From a bacterium (GTDB lineage: Bacteria; UBP14; UBA6098; B30-G16): a stretch of 6,994 bases of DNA. Shown here in pieces: positions 4,659 through 6,994 of this stretch. A program made the translations under genes and the position numbers. Within the stretch, counting starts at the first letter, position 1. Each line of letters opens with the position of its first letter. The stretch is taken from contig QNEG01000074.1 of the NCBI GenBank assembly GCA_003645115.1, positions 1-6,994 of the forward strand, in the 5' to 3' direction. The notes under the pieces are model-generated. The model was given only the letters and a program-made list of their open reading frames with translations. It was not told the origin of the DNA and ran no database searches.

Positions 4659-6056
4659 ATGCGAGTTAAATTTTGTGGCGGAGCACGAGGAGTAACTGGT
4701 TCCAAACACTTAATCACCACTGAAAACGGGACAAAAATTCTACTGGATTGCGGATTATTTCAAGGCAGACGCGAGGAATCCCGCAGGAAAAGTAGAGAAT
4801 TCCCGTTCCAACCATCCAGTATCGATGCGGTGATATTGGGACACGCTCACATAGACCACACAGGTAATCTTCCCAATCTGGTGAAACAGGGATATTCAAA
4901 ATTAGTATATGCTACTGCGCCTACCGATGCGCTGGTTCATTATATGCTGCCCGATTCTGCTTATATTCAGGAGCGCGATGCCGAATATCTCAACAAAAGG
5001 CGGAAGAGAAATGATTTGCCATTACTGGAACCATTATATAGCATTGCCGATGCATTGGATGCAATCAGATTAATTCGACCGCATAATCTGGACAAATGGA
5101 TACAAGTAGCCGATGATGTGGATATAAAATTTGTGGAAGCAGGACATATTCTCGGCGCAGCACTCACTCTGGTTCGAGTAAAAGAGGGTGGAAAAAAACT
5201 TAAACTCGCTTATCTGGTGGATTTGGGCAGAGCAAATCTGCCATTGTTGAGAGACCCTCATCAAATACAGGGAGTAGATTATGCAATTATAGAAAGCACT
5301 TACGGAAATCGCCAACACGAGGATATTTACAAGGCGAAGTATCAACTGGCGAAAGTAATCAAGCGGACTTATGAGCGTGGCGGGAAAATTATTATCCCAT
5401 CCTTCGCAGTGGAAAGAACTCAAGAACTATTGTATTTCATCCACGAATTGATAAGAGAGAAACAAATTCCTAATATACGAGTATTCATCGATTCTCCGCT
5501 GGCGGTGAATATCACCAGTGTTTTCGAGGAATATCCGACTTGGTTCGACGAGGATACGCAGGAATATTTCAGGCGAGGAGACAATCCATTTTCCGCAGTG
5601 GAAATAGAATATGTCCGCAGTGTAGAGCGTTCCAAGGAATTGAATATGATAAACGAACCGATGATAATAATATCTGCATCTGGAATGGCGGAAGCTGGAA
5701 GAATTCTTCACCATCTGAAAAATAATATCCAAGACCCTAAAAATACCGTGATGATAGTGGGATTTATGGCAGAAAATACTCTAGGCAGGAAACTTGCAGA
5801 AAAGTGGGATGAAGTCCCTATATTCGGAGAAAAATATAGCCTAAAGGCAGAAGTAGTGGTATCACATTCCTTTTCTGCCCACGCCGACAAGAATGAATTG
5901 CTACAATATGCCAAAAATATGGGCAAAATTAAAAAGATATTCGTGGTGCACGGCGAAGAAAAACAATCATTGGAATTCGGAATAAGTCTTCAGGCATTGG
6001 ATAATATCGGCAAAGTGTATGTCCCTCACGAAGGCGACGAAGCAGAATTAGATTGA
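4659..6056 (+). CDS. Metallo-beta-lactamase fold, beta-CASP RNA nuclease (CPSF/TTHA0252-like)
   Basis: This complete 465-residue zinc-dependent nuclease belongs to the beta-CASP branch, whose members cut RNA (CPSF-73, Thermus TTHA0252). A cytoplasmic role in RNA processing or decay is likely. The MBL core opens with FCGGARGVTGSKHLI and carries GHAHIDHTG (His62, His64, Asp66, His67). Further probable metal ligands are His163 in AGHILGA and Asp188 in YLVDLGR. ESTYGNR (212-218) is beta-CASP motif A. The CASP insert follows with IIIPSFAVERTQE (244-256) and FIDSPLA (276-282). The RMMBL tail holds SFSAHAD (His408, motif B) and VVHGEEKQ (His431, motif C). A histidine at motif C marks the RNA-type rather than DNA-type group. 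The usual GDLGR reads VDLGR here. The gene is alone on this strand and its last 31 bases overlap the end of the convergent dus gene. Confidence 0.92.
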   Translation: MRVKFCGGARGVTGSKHLITTENGTKILLDCGLFQGRREESRRKSREFPFQPSSIDAVILGHAHIDHTGNLPNLVKQGYSKLVYATAPTDALVHYMLPDSAYIQERDAEYLNKRRKRNDLPLLEPLYSIADALDAIRLIRPHNLDKWIQVADDVDIKFVEAGHILGAALTLVRVKEGGKKLKLAYLVDLGRANLPLLRDPHQIQGVDYAIIESTYGNRQHEDIYKAKYQLAKVIKRTYERGGKIIIPSFAVERTQELLYFIHELIREKQIPNIRVFIDSPLAVNITSVFEEYPTWFDEDTQEYFRRGDNPFSAVEIEYVRSVERSKELNMINEPMIIISASGMAEAGRILHHLKNNIQDPKNTVMIVGFMAENTLGRKLAEKWDEVPIFGEKYSLKAEVVVSHSFSAHADKNELLQYAKNMGKIKKIFVVHGEEKQSLEFGISLQALDNIGKVYVPHEGDEAELD

Positions 6057-6994
6057 TGATTTTTTATATTAGCCCCATTGAAATTTTCAATTATCTCGTC
6101 GAATATAGTATTTATCTGCTTCAATGTATTCACCGATGCAATATTCCGACGATACACCGAGGCATCGGGAATATTGTGGAATAGTTTAATCAAAAGTTTC
6201 CTGCACCAGATTATGGCTCGGTTTTCACCGCGAAATTCCACCTCGTCTGAAATGAACTTGCGCATAGTTTCTAATCGGTCAGTGAATTCATAATGTGGTA
6301 TCTGATTACCCTCGAAAAACGCTTTCACTTGTGAGAATAATTCGAAATTTGCGATAGCACCTCTTGCCAGCATAACTCCAGCGGGATTTGTTAGTGTGAC
6401 TTTTTCTTTCACATCCTGTATAGAAAACAAATCTCCGCTACCTATTATAGGAATATCCAAATTATCCACTGCCTGTTTGACCAAATACCAATCTGCGTTG
6501 CCTGCAAACAATTGTCTGGCAGACCGAGGATGCACCGTTATGAACGAGACTCCAAGCTTCTGAAATTTTTCCATCAATCTCAATACATTTTCCCATTGTG
6601 AGCAGGAGTAGAATCCGCAGCGGATTTTAACCGATACCGGCAATCCTGCAGAGAGCGCTGCAGAAACCACCTCGGTTGCTAATATCGGAGTGTTCAATAA
6701 GGCAGAACCTGCTCCTTTCTGAATTACTTTTCTCACCGAACACCCAATATTCACATCGATTACAGAATAACCAATATCTGCTATTAACTGGACTGATTTT
6801 TGCATATAGTCGGGGCTGGAGGTGAAAAATTGAATTCCCACAGGATATTCATCATCTGATATTTCTATCAATTTCAATGTTCTTTTTGTGGAGTGTATAA
6901 GTCCCTCCGCGGAGACCATCTCTGTGAATACTAAATCTGCACCGAATCGACGAGAATATTTTCGATAAATTTTATCGCTATATCCCGCCAGCGG
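6026..6994 (-). CDS. tRNA-dihydrouridine synthase, DusB-like (5' end outside window)
   Basis: This is an FMN- and NADPH-dependent enzyme that reduces uridines in tRNA to dihydrouridine. The frame does not start at the internal ATG (6919-6917). It stays open to the window edge and encodes LAGYSDKIYRKYSRRFGAD followed by LVFTEMVSAEGL, the conserved Dus N-terminus, so only a few residues are missing and 322 are visible. The FMN-barrel landmarks are GIQFFTS, DVNIGCSVRKV (catalytic Cys in GC), VKIRCG, HPRSARQLFAGNADW, IIGSGDL and MLARGAI. The C-terminal helical domain includes MRKFIS and ENRAIIWCRKLL. Several normally conserved positions differ: GCP is GCS, HGR is HPR and GNGD is GSGD. The catalytic cysteine is present, so activity is likely. 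The tail (NSASSPS) overlaps the convergent nuclease gene by 31 bases. Confidence 0.9.
   Translation of the reverse strand, partial: PLAGYSDKIYRKYSRRFGADLVFTEMVSAEGLIHSTKRTLKLIEISDDEYPVGIQFFTSSPDYMQKSVQLIADIGYSVIDVNIGCSVRKVIQKGAGSALLNTPILATEVVSAALSAGLPVSVKIRCGFYSCSQWENVLRLMEKFQKLGVSFITVHPRSARQLFAGNADWYLVKQAVDNLDIPIIGSGDLFSIQDVKEKVTLTNPAGVMLARGAIANFELFSQVKAFFEGNQIPHYEFTDRLETMRKFISDEVEFRGENRAIIWCRKLLIKLFHNIPDASVYRRNIASVNTLKQINTIFDEIIENFNGANIKNHQSNSASSPS

Noticed and set aside
5070..5732. Several minus-strand open frames of 71 to 117 codons opposite the nuclease
   Set aside because: They overlap each other and the well-supported beta-CASP gene and have no motif or good start signal. They are shadows of its codon use.
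6917..6919. ATG as the true start of the dus gene
   Set aside because: The upstream in-frame sequence to the window edge encodes the conserved Dus N-terminus (LAGYSDK, RRFGADLVFTE). The gene is therefore 5'-truncated by the window and does not start here.

Overview
The window looks like chromosomal DNA from a bacterium of the FCB group or a related uncultured candidate phylum. The clue is a secreted protein with a signal peptide and a C-terminal FPNPFN-type (Por/type IX-like) sorting tail ending in a short basic sequence. Most genes have purine-rich ribosome binding sites, and base composition is moderately AT-rich by eye. The exact phylum cannot be read from the sequence.

Layout: positions 1-214 are an AT-rich edge with one doubtful gene end and a promoter-like signal pointing left. 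Four genes then lie on the minus strand. In transcription order they are a secreted surface protein (4506-3178), a PfkB-family sugar-phosphate kinase (2903-1974), a 99-residue PH-like protein (1901-1602) and a class I aminotransferase (1405-215). Gaps of 72 to 274 bases and separate promoter-like signals suggest that they are not one tight operon. A near-consensus promoter (TTGACA, 17 bp, TATACT) drives the secreted protein from a 152-base divergent region. On its other side a metallo-beta-lactamase/beta-CASP RNA nuclease (4659-6056) is read rightwards. That gene overlaps tail to tail by 31 bases with a DusB-type tRNA-dihydrouridine synthase (minus strand), whose N-terminus runs off the right edge.

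Functionally the genes are mostly housekeeping: amino-acid transamination, sugar-phosphate phosphorylation, RNA processing and tRNA modification. The secreted protein and the small PH-like protein are the less ordinary members. I see no phage, transposase, CRISPR, toxin or secondary-metabolite system, and no coherent novel multi-gene system.

The most notable feature is a GC-rich, hairpin-forming element of about 84 bases (3279-3362). It sits inside the sorting-tail coding sequence and is translated in its only open frame. It behaves like a protein-coding palindromic repeat that tolerates insertion into genes.
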